From the NCBI RefSeq assembly GCF_000002425.4, contig NC_037266.1:2228007-2292006 (forward strand): a stretch of 64,000 bases of DNA, written 5' to 3'. Source of the stretch: Physcomitrium patens (lineage: Eukaryota > Streptophyta > Bryopsida > Funariales > Funariaceae). The position numbers and the translations under genes were made by a program. Of the stretch, positions 62,629 through 64,000 are shown one piece after another. How positions within the stretch are numbered: the stretch's first letter is position 1; each line of letters opens with the position of its first letter. Under the pieces are notes generated by a model that was not told the DNA's origin, ran no database searches, and worked only from the letters and a program-made list of their open reading frames with translations.

Positions 62629-63737
62629 ATGTCTCTGCACAGGCCTCTCATGCATCACTGGCATTTCCCTGTCCCCTCGCTATCGCGCTTCCGAGGGCCT
62701 GGCTCCGCTCCTGCCTCATCGTGGACTAGAGCTAGTCTGTCGGGCAGTGCTTTTGTGCAGAATTGGTCGCAGTTTCGCGGTAGTAGTTTCTTTTCTAGTG
62801 CCAGTAGTTCTTTGTTGCTGAGAGGTAGCTGGTTTGGGAGAATTGGCGTGCGGAGCTCGTCCACGCAGTCTTTCAGCCTGCAGGTTTGCACGGAGTCAGA
62901 ATTGAAGGGAATGAATTTGCTTGAGTATGTTTTTTCTGTAACGGTGGAGCTTTTTTTTCTGTAACGGTGGAGCTTTTTTTTCTGCATTATGTCGTTTGAT
63001 TCGGGGGAGTGATAGTCGAATTCAGGGCGTTTTTGGATGATGCGGTTGCATTTATAGCGAGTAACCAATTCTAAGCGGATTTTCTCGTTTCTTCTCATGT
63101 AAAATGTACCAGGTTTTGAGTAGTGTTAGAAACAAAAAGGCGGGGGCCGAGGTAAGAGAAGGTCGCTCCAGCAGAACTGGATCAATTCGACGTACTCACA
63201 CCAAGGCTCCACCCAAAGAAAGACCTGTTTCAGACATGGGGAAGAAGGCAAGGCCCACTGGGCCAAAACAATTGTCGCTGCGCAATGTAATGACGAATCC
63301 CAGTAGCACAATCAGCTTTGTCCAGGTATTCTTCATTAAGATACTAAAATTTTACACTCTGATCACTAGTCCGAGTGGAATTCTGAATTGGAAGTAAGTT
63401 CGCTGCTACTGACGTGTTCAGAATCTCATCAGCTACGAAATCGAATCGAGACTATGTTTGTTTTTAAGTAAGAAGCGCAAGCCCTTAGAAGCTGAGCAAC
63501 ATTGATGTTAGAATGCTTAAAGCTAGTATCATTTTCACAAACACACACACATATTGCTGGTGTTGTCCTTGCTGTTTTGTTTTGTTTTGTTTTGTTTTTT
63601 TTCCTTTTTAAAAAAAGTATTTCAATGACAATACTTGGAACTCGCAGATTCTTGGGACAGGCATGGACACGGGCGATACATCACCTTGTGTTCTTCTATT
63701 TTTTGATCAGCGGCGATTTATCTTTAACGCTGGAGAG
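62629..63737 (+). CDS. TRZ: Long-form tRNase Z (tRNA 3' end processing), 5' part only
   Basis: Three coding exons fit together in phase 0: 62629-62883, 63113-63325 and 63648-63737; the gene runs past the window end. Exon 1 (85 codons) is rich in Ser, Arg and Trp with few acids (GSSFFSSASSSLLLRGSWFGR), like a mitochondrial or chloroplast presequence. Exon 2 ends MTNPSSTISFVQ and exon 3 reads ILGTGMDTGDTSPCVLLFF ... RRFIFNAGE, the conserved N-terminal half-domain of long tRNase Z (ELAC2/TRZ3/TRZ4). The catalytic HxHxDH motif is in the C-terminal half, not included. The enzyme cuts the 3' trailer from pre-tRNA. Start choice: first ATG giving a presequence; an in-frame ATG at 63236 (MGKKARPTG) could start a non-organellar form. 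Confidence 0.88.
62928..62984 (+). repeat. 23-bp tandem duplication in intron 1 of the tRNase Z gene
   Basis: CTGTAACGGTGGAGC followed by a T run occurs twice, 23 bp apart (62936 and 62959), then a third partial TTTCTG. It lies 45-100 bp into the intron. Confidence 0.85.
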
Positions 63738-64000
63738 GTAGGCGAGCCATGGATTCATGATTTCGCTTGTATTGGTGTTTCTAATGTTGCGTTGAGTTAT
63801 TGCTGTCCAAGAGGTGTGAACCTCTATGCCATGTGCAGTATTATCTGTGATTTTTATGGTCCTTTCTCGCAGGTCTAAGGTAGTGTATATGTTCTTTCGA
63901 GAAGAACAACACTTTCAGTCGTTTGTGTATGCATTTGAGTAGCATGGGACATCTTGTTCATATCCGATGCGGTAATTTACCTCGAAACGTGAATGTTCAT

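Noticed and set aside
1-64000. CRISPR array, operon or bacterial features
   Set aside because: No regularly spaced repeats were seen, and genes have plant-type introns. The window is eukaryotic.

Overview
This window looks like nuclear DNA of a land plant, most likely a bryophyte such as a moss. That is inferred from intron-rich plant genes (a cytokinin response factor, a UBE2O/PHO2-type E2, an ER HSP90, a long-form tRNase Z) beside very AT-rich, decayed chromodomain Gypsy elements that do not use the usual plant tRNA-Met primer site. The species cannot be fixed from the sequence alone.

Layout. Bases 1 to about 33,050 are a retrotransposon graveyard. A decayed Copia element (its 5' LTR lies outside the window) is followed by a solo Gypsy LTR, about 3.8 kb of unassigned AT-rich DNA, and then at least five copies of one Gypsy/chromovirus family. 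Element A (9850-16236) is the best preserved and sits inside the gag of an older copy, B. An inverted fragment follows at about 16.4-17.94 kb. Then come copies C, D and E, which abut each other as an LTR-internal-LTR-internal-LTR series. Nearly all breaks are CAA/CAG to TAA/TAG or G-to-A changes, as expected from deamination of methylated cytosine. At about 33.05 kb the composition changes abruptly to a GC-richer gene island.

Gene island. An intronless ERF group VI (CRF) transcription factor lies at 35.2-36.7 kb (minus strand). About 8 kb without a recognisable gene follows. Next are a 14-exon UBE2O/UBC23/PHO2-type E2 (minus, 44,982-52,518), a 17-exon ER HSP90 of the GRP94/SHEPHERD type with signal peptide and KDEL (minus, 53,787-60,055), an AT-rich spacer, and the first three coding exons of a long tRNase Z with an N-terminal organelle-type presequence (plus, from 62,629 past the window end). 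Exon boundaries were placed by hand from GT/AG sites, phase and family conservation; all phases close.

Most interesting signals. (1) The Gypsy family appears to self-prime reverse transcription, as fission-yeast Tf1 does. The sequence 2 nt inside the 5' LTR (TTGACAAGAG, TTGACAAGAGTG in copy C) is complementary to CACTCTTGTCAA in the LTR, which starts exactly 30 bp after the first base of the LTR TATA box in three LTRs. (2) Between the chromodomain and the 3' LTR there is an extra reading frame of about 140 codons that I do not recognise. It has identical length in copies A and D and no indels over 94 codons in A, D and E.
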